NCBI GenBank assembly: GCA_017428245.1 | Contig: JAFRRF010000058.1 | Span: 1-44,751 of the forward strand | Length of the DNA: 44,751 nt | Direction of reading: 5' to 3' | Origin: Bacteroidales bacterium | GTDB taxonomy: Bacteria; Bacteroidota; Bacteroidia; Bacteroidales; UBA932 | Shown here: positions 7,337 to 15,763 of the stretch, piece after piece | How the letters are laid out: every line of letters begins with the position of its first letter | Numbering within the stretch: position 1 is the stretch's first letter | Made by a program: the position numbers and the translations under genes | The notes under the pieces: generated by a model | What the model saw: only the letters and a program-made list of their open reading frames with translations | Told to the model about the DNA's origin: nothing | The model's database searches: none

Positions 7337-9799
7337 TTAAAACTTCAAAGTGTAACTGAAAGTCGGAATCAACGGGACGATCCCGTAGCCCTTGACAGAA
7401 AAGGCGATCCTTTCCCGGATCAGATAACTGTCATCGCCAGTATTGGCTGCTTCGCCTTGACGGCGGACGAGGGCATACAGGGGATTCAGCCGGCAATAGA
7501 CGTTGTAGAGACTGAAGTTCCAGATGACTTCGTTGCCCCGGCGGGTCTTCCGGTGCCGGTTGAACCCGAAATCGAGGCGGTGGTAATCCGGCAGTTTAAC
7601 GGTGTTCGGCGCTTCATAAACCCAGCGTTCCGCCGTGTTGAAAACGAAGTCACCCCCATAGAGAAGTTGGCGCAGGCGGTTTTCATCCTGAATCCAGATC
7701 CCCTGCGCGTAGAGGGTGGCCAGCGACATCCGGTTGCCGCTGTGATAATTCCAGGCGGCATAGAGTTCCCACCGCTCATTGACGCGCCAGTTGGCCTGGA
7801 GCGTCAGCTTGTGGCGATTGTCGTTGCGGTCGCGGTACCAGTCGGGCCAGATGTCCCGGAAGAAACGCTCGTTCCAGGAAAGCGTATAGAAAGCATTGAG
7901 GGTCAGGGCCGGCGTTTCATAGCCGAAGTCCACCTCCATGCCATACGAGCGTCCCTCCCCCGTCCGGAAATGCCGTTCCCAGTCGGTCAGCCGCGGGAAG
8001 AACGTGTTCATGCCGCTGTACTCGATCAGGTTGTCCATCTTTTTCCACCAGCCCTCGACGTTCAGATGCATATCGTGGGGCAGGCGGGCGTAGACGCCGC
8101 CGGCGAACTGACGGGAGCGCATCGGCGGCACTTCCGCACCGGACGGAAGCCAGCAATCGGTCGGCAGGTCGAGGTAGGTCGTGGCCACTTTGTGTGAAAA
8201 CTGGCTCATCGCCGCATAGGACGCTTTCAGACTGAGCGCGGGCGTGCACTGCATCTTCAAGGCCAGGCGCGGCTCCAGGGAATTCCAGGTCCGGCCGTCC
8301 GAAAAATAAACGGTATTGCGCAGGCCTGCATTGGCCGTCAGCCACGAAGCCAGCCGCATTTCATCTTCGGCATAGACGCTGACTTCATAGGCGGCCCGGC
8401 GCAGGCTGTCACGGTCCATCACGTCCCAGTTCCTTTCATAGGCGAAGTGCGGCCGGTAAGCGTGCCGGATGGCGCCGGATCCAAAGCGGACGTGATGCGC
8501 CGGGGTCGGATTCCAGTCCAGATGGGCGGTCAGGCCCAGGTCATCCAATATACCGTGCCCTTCTATCTTCTCCTGCTCTCCGCCCCCATAACTGCCGAAA
8601 GACGATTCTTCGTAGAATTCCTGCGAACGGGTACCCGATCCGTATGCAATCAGATGCAGGTGCATCCCATTATCAAACACTTTATTCCAGTCGACGGAAG
8701 CCAGGACATTTCCCCAGCGGAGCAGCACTTGCGTAGTATCCCGGGCAGATGCAAACTCATACTGCAAATCATCCCGCAACGAGAATTTGAAACGGTCGCG
8801 GCCGACATAGACACCGGCCGACAGGCGGCTCTTGTCGGCAAATACGTGGGTCAGGCGGGCGTTCAGGTCGATGAAGGCATACCCGTACCAGGTCTCAGGC
8901 TCATTCGCCTTTCTATTCAGGTTGTTATACCAGGCGATCGGATAAAGCACCGCATCGGCCCAGGTGCGGCGAACGGCCAAGTTGAACGCGGTCTTTTCCG
9001 GTACGATCGGGCCGTCGAATTGGAAACGGCTCTCCAGCAGACCGAGAGAGAAAGTGCCGTGGTAGTCGTGCAAATCCCCTTCGCGGGTGGTGATATCGAC
9101 CACCGACGAGGTCCGGCCGCCGAAACGGGCCGGGAAGCCGCTCTTGTAGAAATCCAGCGTCTCGATGGCGTCGGTGTTGAAGGCGGAAAAGACACCGCCC
9201 AGGTGGCAGATCTGGTAAAGCGGCACGCCGTCGAGCAGATACAGGTTATCGCTGCCGTCGCCGCCATGGACATAGAGATTGGAAAGCAGTTCCGTGCCGG
9301 AAGCCACGCCCGGCAGGGCCTGCAGGGTCTTGATCACGTCCGGCGTGCTCAACGCGGAGAAGGCACGCTGGAAAGCGGCCCCGTCGAGTTTCGTGAGTCC
9401 CGTCTGCGTATAATTCATATCCCGGTCGATACGGCCGGTGATGGAGGCGGCGGGCAGCGTATCGACCGATGGGGAGAGAACGGCGGGATCGGCCGGCATG
9501 GCCGGTGCCTGCCGCAACGGGGCGGCCGCCTCGGCCGGAGTCAGGACGACGTGTTTCTTTTTCAGTTGCCATCGGATGCCGGTTCCGCCGAACAATCGCT
9601 CCAGATTCTGCCGGAGGCTTGCCGCCGCATCGACTTCAAAAGCCGTCGGAGCCTCGACCGGCAGGCTCGCGTCGTACACGAAATGGACGCCGAACGTACG
9701 CTCCAGGCTGTCCATCCGGGCTTTCACGGTCGCATCCTGCGACTGGCCCCAGAGCGAAAACGGCAGCAGAAGCAAAAGGAGGACAAGGGTGCGTTTCAT
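7337..9799 (-). CDS. TonB-dependent receptor with N-terminal STN domain
   Basis: 820 residues from the ATG at 9799, chosen because a signal peptide starts there (MKRTLVLLLLLLPFSLWGQ) and ATGA overlaps the anti-sigma stop by 4 nt. An STN domain (about 25-90, SLERTFGVHFVYD) is the usual contact for anti-sigma signalling. The plug follows (LQALPGVASG, NLYVHGGDGSDNLYLLDGVPL), then a 22-strand-type barrel ending in TFSYTLKF with a terminal Phe. No carboxypeptidase-like N-terminal domain of SusC type is present. It would import a scarce ligand across the outer membrane using TonB-ExbBD energy. The ligand is unknown. Confidence 0.92.
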   Translation of the reverse strand: MKRTLVLLLLLLPFSLWGQSQDATVKARMDSLERTFGVHFVYDASLPVEAPTAFEVDAAASLRQNLERLFGGTGIRWQLKKKHVVLTPAEAAAPLRQAPAMPADPAVLSPSVDTLPAASITGRIDRDMNYTQTGLTKLDGAAFQRAFSALSTPDVIKTLQALPGVASGTELLSNLYVHGGDGSDNLYLLDGVPLYQICHLGGVFSAFNTDAIETLDFYKSGFPARFGGRTSSVVDITTREGDLHDYHGTFSLGLLESRFQFDGPIVPEKTAFNLAVRRTWADAVLYPIAWYNNLNRKANEPETWYGYAFIDLNARLTHVFADKSRLSAGVYVGRDRFKFSLRDDLQYEFASARDTTQVLLRWGNVLASVDWNKVFDNGMHLHLIAYGSGTRSQEFYEESSFGSYGGGEQEKIEGHGILDDLGLTAHLDWNPTPAHHVRFGSGAIRHAYRPHFAYERNWDVMDRDSLRRAAYEVSVYAEDEMRLASWLTANAGLRNTVYFSDGRTWNSLEPRLALKMQCTPALSLKASYAAMSQFSHKVATTYLDLPTDCWLPSGAEVPPMRSRQFAGGVYARLPHDMHLNVEGWWKKMDNLIEYSGMNTFFPRLTDWERHFRTGEGRSYGMEVDFGYETPALTLNAFYTLSWNERFFRDIWPDWYRDRNDNRHKLTLQANWRVNERWELYAAWNYHSGNRMSLATLYAQGIWIQDENRLRQLLYGGDFVFNTAERWVYEAPNTVKLPDYHRLDFGFNRHRKTRRGNEVIWNFSLYNVYCRLNPLYALVRRQGEAANTGDDSYLIRERIAFSVKGYGIVPLIPTFSYTLKF

Positions 9800-10248
9800 C
9801 GTTCCACCGTGATTTGGATGTCCAGCGCCGTCTCGATCAGGCCGACGATGTAATCGATGTCGTCGTCGGGGAACGTGGCGGTCAGCCTTTTGTCGGTAGG
9901 CGCCGTGGTCAGGGTGCAGTGATAATAGGCGGATAGTTCCGCCAGCACGGCTTCGACCGGAACGTTGTCGTACACGAATTCGTGGGTCACGGCCACGTCG
10001 AGATTGAGGGCGGGGCGCTCCGTCGGAGCCGGCTCGGACTGCTGCCGCACCCAGCTGCGGATTCCGTAGCCGGCCGCGAACAGCACGACGATGGAGGCGG
10101 CTGCGGCGGCGGCCGTCATCCACCGGCGGCGGTGAACGGGGCTATCGGTTGCCGCGTGGAAACGGCGGATGGCTTTTCGGGTATCGAACTTGTCGGATCG
10201 GTAGTTACGGACTACGAATTCGAGGTCATTGTCGTTGAATTCCGTCAT
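9796..10248 (-). CDS. Minimal anti-sigma factor with DUF4974-like (FecR C-terminal) domain
   Basis: 150 residues: a short cytoplasmic part (1-42), one membrane helix (about 43-65), and a periplasmic domain (about 85-150; FVYDNVPVEAVLAELS, LTATFPDDDIDYIVGLIETAL) resembling the DUF4974/STN-like C-terminus of Bacteroidetes FecR proteins. The central FecR domain seen in the usual roughly 300-residue proteins is absent. It lies between the ECF sigma gene (52 nt upstream) and the receptor gene (4 nt overlap). Known for the family: it holds the sigma factor until the receptor STN domain signals ligand. The assignment is well supported by order, size aside. Confidence 0.82.
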   Translation of the reverse strand: MTEFNDNDLEFVVRNYRSDKFDTRKAIRRFHAATDSPVHRRRWMTAAAAAASIVVLFAAGYGIRSWVRQQSEPAPTERPALNLDVAVTHEFVYDNVPVEAVLAELSAYYHCTLTTAPTDKRLTATFPDDDIDYIVGLIETALDIQITVER

Positions 10249-10300
10249 GGTTGTATCTGCTTTACACCCCTATGACGGAAAAGACGTCAAAAATGACTAC

Positions 10301-10810
10301 TCACCAAAGGAAAATTTTGAAGAAAACCGTTTCGGCGCCGCTGCGGAGCGTCTGCAGGGCTTTGGTCAGCTGGTTGTGAACCGTGCTTTCGGAGATGCCC
10401 ATCCGTGCGGCAATCTCCGCGTACGACAAACCGTCGCGCTTGCTCAGAAGCAGGATCTCCCGCCGCTTCGGAGGCAGCGCATCGATGGCCGTCCAGAGCC
10501 GGGCCCAAAGGAAAGAACGGTCAACAGTCTCTTCATCGGGCACATCATAGGTCAACTGTCCGAGACTGACTTGCGTTTCCGGCTTTCGCTGCCGGATTTC
10601 GTCGATACAACGGTTATGGACGGTACGATACAAATAGGACTTCGGCTGATCGACTTGCCGGCCTGCCGTCAGGTGCTCCCAAAGTGACACAAACGCGGCT
10701 TGGACCACATCTTCCACCGCATCCGCATCGCCCAGGAACCGGGCGCCATACATACACAGCGGCCGGTAATACAGGCGGAACAGTTCGTCGATATCGATAC
10801 GCGTCTTCAT
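10301..10810 (-). CDS. ECF-type RNA polymerase sigma factor
   Basis: 169 residues. Region 2 occupies about 8-75 (LFRLYYRPLCMYGARFLGD, AVEDVVQAAFVSLWE) and region 4 about 108-160 (LPPKRREILLLSKRDGLSY, then the helix-turn-helix EIAARMGISESTVHNQ). This is the standard layout of Bacteroidetes sigma-70 ECF factors that control SusC- or FecA-like receptor cassettes. It stands 13 nt after the phytase-like gene and 52 nt before its anti-sigma gene, so it may be both read through from upstream and autoregulated. No TAnnTTTG box was found just upstream of its start. Confidence 0.93.
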   Translation of the reverse strand: MKTRIDIDELFRLYYRPLCMYGARFLGDADAVEDVVQAAFVSLWEHLTAGRQVDQPKSYLYRTVHNRCIDEIRQRKPETQVSLGQLTYDVPDEETVDRSFLWARLWTAIDALPPKRREILLLSKRDGLSYAEIAARMGISESTVHNQLTKALQTLRSGAETVFFKIFLW

Positions 10811-10823
10811 CCCCGGGTAAAAA

Positions 10824-11876
10824 TCAAAAGTCTTCGCCTTCGAGCAGAAGAATTTTCACGAACTCGCAGGTCAGCTGCCTGCGGCCGAACGACGCCGCCA
10901 GCGATGCCATCCCCGCCTGGGAATCGGCAATCAGGATCAGGCAGCGCCGGCCGTCGGACAATCGGGGGCCCAAACACATACCCTCGTAGTTTGCCAAGGC
11001 CACGTCGATGCCGGCCGCCGTGAAAGAGATTCGCGTTTCGAATTCGCAGAGCAGTTGTTTGGGGAGAATATCCGCCGTATCGCCCGAGGGATCGACCACA
11101 TAAACTTTCGTCTTCGCGAACGAAAAGGAGAGAATGTCCAGCGGCTTGCCGTGCGGTACAAAGACTTCACGCTCCATCACGAGGAGCCGTCCGTCACCGA
11201 GCGCGGTCATCGCAGGGATACCGAAGACGTAGGCCCAGGCCGCCTTTCCTTGGGCGGCCGTCTTGACCGGTTCATCCATCTGGTACAGAAAACGCGTATC
11301 AGCCTTGAGGTCTGCACCGAAACACTGGAGACGATGCAGGCGGGGCGGGACCGTATCCCGCTTCAGAGGGAACTCGGTCGTCGTCCAGAAAAAACCCGTG
11401 CTTTCATCGTAGGCCAGCGCCTCGAACCCCCCGTTGGGCACAATCGAATCTGAACGCATATCGGTCGGTATGGCGAAAGATTTTCCGGTCGCCACACCGT
11501 CGAGATCATATTCCCGGATCGTCTGGTTCTCCGCAGAGACATACAGCATCCCATTCGCATAGACCACACCCTCATTGTCCGGACTGCTGCCGGTGGCGCC
11601 GGCCGTTCCGGAAGGAACGACACGCTTGACCCTGGCAGCACGGACAACTCCGTTATTGCGGATGGGAATATCAAAGAAAACGATGCCGCCGCCGGGCAGT
11701 TTGTCGTCCACTACGGCGTAACGGTCACCCCCTATATATGCGATTCCGGAATACTGACCCGGCCGGACCGGCAACTTCTGCTGCGGCAACGCCTCGACCC
11801 GGATCCCGTCATCCTGTCCGGACACGGGACCCGCGTACGCCAGTAAAGCAAAAAGAAGAAAAGTCAGTCTATTCAA
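10824..11876 (-). CDS. Secreted phytase-like esterase (esterase-like activity of phytase family)
   Basis: 350 residues with a signal peptide (cleavage near GPVSG-QDD) and no lipobox. The sequence shows the propeller pattern of the esterase-like-activity-of-phytase family: YSGIAYIGGDRYAVVDD, NEGVVYANGMLYVSAE, GGFEALAYDESTGFFWTTTE, and GIDVALANYEGMCLG with VLIADSQAG-like ends. Members hydrolyse phosphate or carboxyl esters in the periplasm; the substrate here is unknown. Its start overlaps the end of the upstream symporter gene by 8 nt, and the sigma gene follows after 13 nt, suggesting one transcript. A link to phosphate scavenging with the alkaline phosphatase at 17-18 kb is inference. Confidence 0.83.
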   Translation of the reverse strand: MNRLTFLLFALLAYAGPVSGQDDGIRVEALPQQKLPVRPGQYSGIAYIGGDRYAVVDDKLPGGGIVFFDIPIRNNGVVRAARVKRVVPSGTAGATGSSPDNEGVVYANGMLYVSAENQTIREYDLDGVATGKSFAIPTDMRSDSIVPNGGFEALAYDESTGFFWTTTEFPLKRDTVPPRLHRLQCFGADLKADTRFLYQMDEPVKTAAQGKAAWAYVFGIPAMTALGDGRLLVMEREVFVPHGKPLDILSFSFAKTKVYVVDPSGDTADILPKQLLCEFETRISFTAAGIDVALANYEGMCLGPRLSDGRRCLILIADSQAGMASLAASFGRRQLTCEFVKILLLEGEDF

Positions 11877-12825
11877 GCGGCTTCTTCGAGCGGTTGAACA
11901 AGGCGGCGACGGTCAGGCCGGAAACGATGTGCCATACGCCCCACCAGGCGGTGATCACCAGCATGCCGCCGTGCGGCGGAAGGCCTGCGAAAATCGATGT
12001 CCCGAGCAGCAGCACCAGGCCGAGGCCTGAGTTCTGGATACCCGTCTCGATGGTCAGCGTACGGCGGTCGCGGCGCGGTACTTTGAAGAACGTGCCCACA
12101 CCGAAACCGGTACCGAGGGCCAGCAGGTTGTGAACCAGCACAATCACGAAGATATACTTGATACACTTGAGGAAGGCGTCCATATTGCCCACGAAAGACA
12201 ACACGACCATCACCAGGAAGAAAATGATGCTCACCCACTGGAACGGTTTCTTCATCTTCTCGGCCACCTTCGGCAGGAAATGCGAGGTCAGGATACCCAG
12301 CGTCAAAGGAATGCCCAGCAGGATGAAGATGGTCTTGAACACATCCCAGAGCGGAATGGTCAGATACGGGACTTCTCCATGGACCGACGCGAATTTCAGG
12401 AACAGGTTTCCGTAGAGCCAAAAGTTGAACGGAGTCATAAGGACGGCCAGCGCCGTGCTGATAGCCGTCAGGCACACCGAAAGCTCGATATTCGCCTTGG
12501 CCAGCGAGCTCATGAAGTTGGAGATATTGCCGCCCGGGCAGGAGGCCACCAGAATCATGCCCAGGGCCATTGTCCAGGAAATCCAGCCCACGCTGTCCAT
12601 CAACAGGGCCAGCAGGAAGGTGAGCAGCGGCAGCAGGATCAACTGACAGCACACTCCCAGGATCACGAATTTTGGTTTCTCAAAAACTTCGACGAACGTA
12701 TGCGGCTTGATGCCAAGCGCCACACCATACATCACAAAAGCGAGGACGATGTTGATGGTGTTCATGCCTCCGGCATTCATCGTCACGTTGATGCTGTCGA
12801 TGGCGGCTTCAATTCCGGGTTTCAT
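11869..12825 (-). CDS. Bile acid:sodium symporter family (BASS) transporter
   Basis: 318 residues, strongly hydrophobic with about 9-10 membrane helices. Two family hallmarks are present: ASCPGGNISN near residue 94, and ETGIQNSGLG near 255, the crossover and sodium-site regions of BASS proteins. Family members move bile acids, pantothenate, keto acids or other organic anions with sodium at the inner membrane; substrate cannot be read from sequence. It follows the TonB-like gene after 21 nt and overlaps the phytase-like gene by 8 nt. A role in taking up what the linked receptor or esterase supplies is conceivable but unproven. Confidence 0.9.
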   Translation of the reverse strand: MKPGIEAAIDSINVTMNAGGMNTINIVLAFVMYGVALGIKPHTFVEVFEKPKFVILGVCCQLILLPLLTFLLALLMDSVGWISWTMALGMILVASCPGGNISNFMSSLAKANIELSVCLTAISTALAVLMTPFNFWLYGNLFLKFASVHGEVPYLTIPLWDVFKTIFILLGIPLTLGILTSHFLPKVAEKMKKPFQWVSIIFFLVMVVLSFVGNMDAFLKCIKYIFVIVLVHNLLALGTGFGVGTFFKVPRRDRRTLTIETGIQNSGLGLVLLLGTSIFAGLPPHGGMLVITAWWGVWHIVSGLTVAALFNRSKKPLE

Positions 12826-12846
12826 GGTAAAGGTTTTAGTAAAAAA

Positions 12847-13581
12847 CTATTGTGCGATAAATCGGTATAGGATCCAGCCGGGCTGGGATTTTGCAGCGTC
12901 GGGAGAGGCGGAGAAACGGGAGCGTTTGGCAGCATCGATGGCGAAGGAATGCAGCGAGGCGTCGGCCGAAGAACCCGAAGCACGGACGCGGGCCGCCGTC
13001 ACCCGGCCGGCCGGATTGACCTCGATATCGACCAGCACGTCACCCGCCCCGTATCCCTTATAGGCCGGCACGGGCAGGCTCAGGGCCTTGCGGCCCTCCA
13101 ATTCATAGGAAATGACCGACGGCCCCTGATAGGCGGGCGCCGGTTCGGAAGATTCCTGTCCTTTCTGAGGATTGAGATCGACTGCCTCGTCGGCCGCCTT
13201 CTGCTGTGCGAGCGCATCGCGCTTCGACGCGTCGAGCTTGCGCTGCAGCTCACGCGCCTCGTCGTACACCTCGGACGGGTTTTTGAAACGGTCGTCCTTG
13301 AGCTTGCTTCCGGCATCGACCGCCACATTGCGGATGCGTTCCCGCGGCTGCCGGGCGAGCAGGTCCTCCAGATTCTTGTTCACCTCCTCCTTCAGTTCGA
13401 TCTCTTTCTGGAGCTTTTCCAATTCTTCCTGCTTGGTGAAATCCAGCACGAAACTGTTCTCGACCGAGGCGACACGCCCGATCGAAACCACCAGCAGGAC
13501 GATCAGGACGGCCAGATGAAAGACCAGGGTCGTGTAAAAACCGACCCGGTCCTCCTTACCGCGACCGCCCCACCACTTCAT
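12847..13581 (-). CDS. TonB-like energy transducer
   Basis: 244 residues: a short cytoplasmic start, one membrane helix (about 15-35), a charged coiled coil (about 48-80, KQEELEKLQKEIELKEEV), a periplasmic linker, and a C-terminal TonB-like domain (about 160-244, GDVLVDIEVNPAGRVTAARV ending FSASPDAAKSQPGWILYRFIAQ). TonB proteins carry proton-motive energy from ExbBD to outer-membrane receptors. The linker is Lys/Glu-rich rather than the classical Pro-rich type. The gene starts with an ATGA overlap at the udk stop, which ties it to a housekeeping transcript. Whether it serves the nearby receptor is likely but not shown. Confidence 0.84.
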   Translation of the reverse strand: MKWWGGRGKEDRVGFYTTLVFHLAVLIVLLVVSIGRVASVENSFVLDFTKQEELEKLQKEIELKEEVNKNLEDLLARQPRERIRNVAVDAGSKLKDDRFKNPSEVYDEARELQRKLDASKRDALAQQKAADEAVDLNPQKGQESSEPAPAYQGPSVISYELEGRKALSLPVPAYKGYGAGDVLVDIEVNPAGRVTAARVRASGSSADASLHSFAIDAAKRSRFSASPDAAKSQPGWILYRFIAQ

Positions 13582-14207
13582 CAGTCTTGCTCCTTTTCCT
13601 TGGCCATTTTCCGGATACCGGAAAGCAGCACGTTGATGGCAACTTTATTATGGCCGCCCTGCGGCACGATGATATCGGCATAACGCTTGCTCGGAGCGAT
13701 GAACTGCAGGTACATCGGTTTGACCGTCTTGGTATAGCGGTCGATGACCCATTCCACGTTCTTTCCGCGTTCCACGATGTCGCGGGTGATGACGCGCATC
13801 AGCCGGTCATCGTCGTCGGCATCGACGAACACCTTTATGTCGAGTTCCTTCATCAGTTCCTTGCAGGTGAAGATAAGGATGCCCTCCACAATGATGATAT
13901 CGGCAGGCTCGACGTGCACCGTCTCAGGCTGGCGCGTGCAGGTGATGTACGAATAGGTGGGCTCATCGATGGCCCGTCCGGCCTTGAGTTCCCGCAACTG
14001 CTGAACGAGCAGTTTCCAGTCGATGGAATCGGGATGGTCGAAGTTCAGGGCCTGGCGCTCCTCCATCGAAAGATGGCCCTGGTCTTTGTAATAGGAGTCC
14101 TGGGGAATGACGACAATGTCCTCGCGCGACTGCATCCTGCGCGTGATTTCCTTGACGACGGTGGTCTTTCCGGAGCCGGAGCCCCCTGCGATGCCGATAA
14201 TCAACAT
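13581..14207 (-). CDS. udk: Uridine kinase
   Basis: 208 residues, the usual length. The P-loop GGSGSGKT is at about 8-15, followed by DSYYKD, NFDHPDSIDW, and the lid region (RLMRVITRDIVERG). It phosphorylates uridine and cytidine to UMP and CMP with ATP or GTP in pyrimidine salvage, in the cytoplasm. It lies 27 nt after asnS and overlaps the TonB-like gene by an ATGA junction. Identification is clear from the motifs. Confidence 0.96.
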   Translation of the reverse strand: MLIIGIAGGSGSGKTTVVKEITRRMQSREDIVVIPQDSYYKDQGHLSMEERQALNFDHPDSIDWKLLVQQLRELKAGRAIDEPTYSYITCTRQPETVHVEPADIIIVEGILIFTCKELMKELDIKVFVDADDDDRLMRVITRDIVERGKNVEWVIDRYTKTVKPMYLQFIAPSKRYADIIVPQGGHNKVAINVLLSGIRKMAKEKEQD

Positions 14208-14234
14208 AGTTTCAGTTTTAGCGGTTTGGTTCGG

Positions 14235-15614
14235 TTAAAATTCAGCGGTCTTGGGCGTACGCGGGAACGGAATCACGTCGCGTATATTGCTCATACCCGT
14301 TACGAAGAGCAGCAGACGCTCGAAGCCGAGGCCGAAGCCGCTGTGAGGGCAGGTACCGTAGCGTCGGGTGTCGATGTACCACCAGAGGTTCTTCGTGTCC
14401 ATCTTCAGTTCCGCGATGCGGCGATTCAGTTTCTCAAGCGAGGATTCACGCTCGCTGCCGCCGATGATCTCGCCGATCTTGGGGAAGAGCACGTCGGTGC
14501 CGCGGACCGTCTTTCCGTCGTCGTTCTGCTTCATGTAGAAAGCCTTGATATCTTTCGGATAGTCGGTCAGGATCACGGGTTTGCCGAAATGCTTCTCCAC
14601 GAGATAGCGCTCGTGTTCGCTCTGCAGGTCCACACCCCAGGCGACCGGGAATTCGAATTTCTGGCCGCTGGCTTCCAGTATCTTGATACCTTCGGTATAG
14701 CTGAGGCGCACGAACTCGGTGGAAACGACGCTCTTGAGCCGGTCGATCAGTTCGGGGTCGATCATCTTGTTGAGGAACGCAAGGTCATCCTGGCAGTTGT
14801 CGAGGGCATACTGAACCAGGTACTTGATGAATTCCTCCTCCAGATCCATCAGGTCGTTCACGTCGTAGAAGGCCATTTCGGGCTCCACCATCCAGAACTC
14901 GGCCAGATGGCGCGGCGTATTGGAGTTTTCGGCGCGGAACGTCGGGCCGAAAGTATAGATGTTGCCCAGGGCCGTGGCGCCAAGTTCACCTTCGAGCTGG
15001 CCGCTTACGGTAAGAGAGGTCTGCCGGCCGAAGAAATCCTGGCTGTAGTCGATCTTACCTTCTTCGTTGCGCGGCAGGTTGTCGAGGTCGAGCGTGGTGA
15101 CCTGGAACATCTCGCCGGCGCCTTCGCAGTCGCTAGCCGTGATCAGCGGGGTATGCAGATAGAAGAAACCCTTGTCGTTGAAGAACTTATGGATAGCGAA
15201 GGCCATTGCGTGACGGATGCGGAGCACGGCGCCGAAAGTATTGGTGCGCGGGCGCAGGTGTGCGATCTCGCGCAGGAACTCCATACTGTGCCCCTTTTTC
15301 TGCAAAGGATAGGTCTCGACATCGGCCGTGCCGTAGATCTCAATCGACCGGGCCTGTACTTCGACCGCCTGGCCGCTGCCCATCGACGGGACAAGGTCGC
15401 CGCGGACGCACAGGCAGGCTCCCGTGGTGATCTGTTTCATCAGGGCCTCGTCGAAGGCGGAAAGGTCACATACAATCTGGATATTGTTGATTGTGGAACC
15501 GTCGTTCAACGCGATGAACGCCACATTCTTGTTCCCTCGTTTGGTGCGGACCCACCCCTTGACCACAACATCTTTCTGGGGCTGTCCGCTCAAATAATCC
15601 TTGATTCTTTTCAT
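14235..15614 (-). CDS. asnS: Asparaginyl-tRNA synthetase
   Basis: 459 residues, typical for bacterial AsnRS. The N-terminal OB-fold anticodon-binding domain covers about 1-110 ([21 protein letters not shown]). The class II catalytic core has motif 2 ([21 protein letters not shown], broken here at its key residues FRAE...RHLAEFWM) and motif 3 ([10 protein letters not shown]). The enzyme charges tRNA-Asn with asparagine. It is the first gene of a minus-strand run that continues through udk and tonB. Its upstream side holds the hairpin-rich element at 15.64-15.76 kb, about 20 nt from the start codon, so regulation by or insulation through that element is possible. Confidence 0.96.
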   Translation of the reverse strand: MKRIKDYLSGQPQKDVVVKGWVRTKRGNKNVAFIALNDGSTINNIQIVCDLSAFDEALMKQITTGACLCVRGDLVPSMGSGQAVEVQARSIEIYGTADVETYPLQKKGHSMEFLREIAHLRPRTNTFGAVLRIRHAMAFAIHKFFNDKGFFYLHTPLITASDCEGAGEMFQVTTLDLDNLPRNEEGKIDYSQDFFGRQTSLTVSGQLEGELGATALGNIYTFGPTFRAENSNTPRHLAEFWMVEPEMAFYDVNDLMDLEEEFIKYLVQYALDNCQDDLAFLNKMIDPELIDRLKSVVSTEFVRLSYTEGIKILEASGQKFEFPVAWGVDLQSEHERYLVEKHFGKPVILTDYPKDIKAFYMKQNDDGKTVRGTDVLFPKIGEIIGGSERESSLEKLNRRIAELKMDTKNLWWYIDTRRYGTCPHSGFGLGFERLLLFVTGMSNIRDVIPFPRTPKTAEF

Positions 15615-15635
15615 ATATGATTGCTTAGTTTTTTT

Positions 15636-15756
15636 TGTGATGGGTATTTACTTTTCTTAGCGTCTCGCTCCGCGAGACCCCTCCCACGCTAAGCGTGGGC
15701 CCCTCCCTCTTATGATGCCGAGGGTGGCACAGCACGAAAAGTAAATACCCATCACA
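15636..15756. repeat. 121-bp cloverleaf-like element with 21-bp inverted ends
   Basis: The ends 15636-15656 and 15736-15756 are perfect reverse complements (21 bp, from tgtgatggg to cccatcaca). Between them lie three hairpins: 15662-15668 with 15672-15678 (GTCTCGC/GCGAGAC), 15683-15689 with 15693-15699 (CCCACGC/GCGTGGG), and 15702-15709 with 15720-15727 (one mismatch). An alternative pairing joins cttagcgt (15656-15663) to acgctaag (15686-15693). It fills almost the whole gap between the GHL10 gene and asnS. No T-tract follows on either strand, so it is not a standard terminator. It may be a MITE-like or REP-like repeat, or a structured RNA. Confidence 0.7.
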
Positions 15757-15763
15757 TAATATA

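Noticed and set aside
13587-15620. 677-residue open frame on the plus strand
   Set aside because: It is exactly antisense to udk and asnS, both unmistakable, and its His/Asp/Val-rich text is a mirror of their codon use.
15636-15756. Terminator or T-box leader for asnS
   Set aside because: No T-tract follows the stems, no T-box sequence is present, and T-boxes are not expected in Bacteroidetes.
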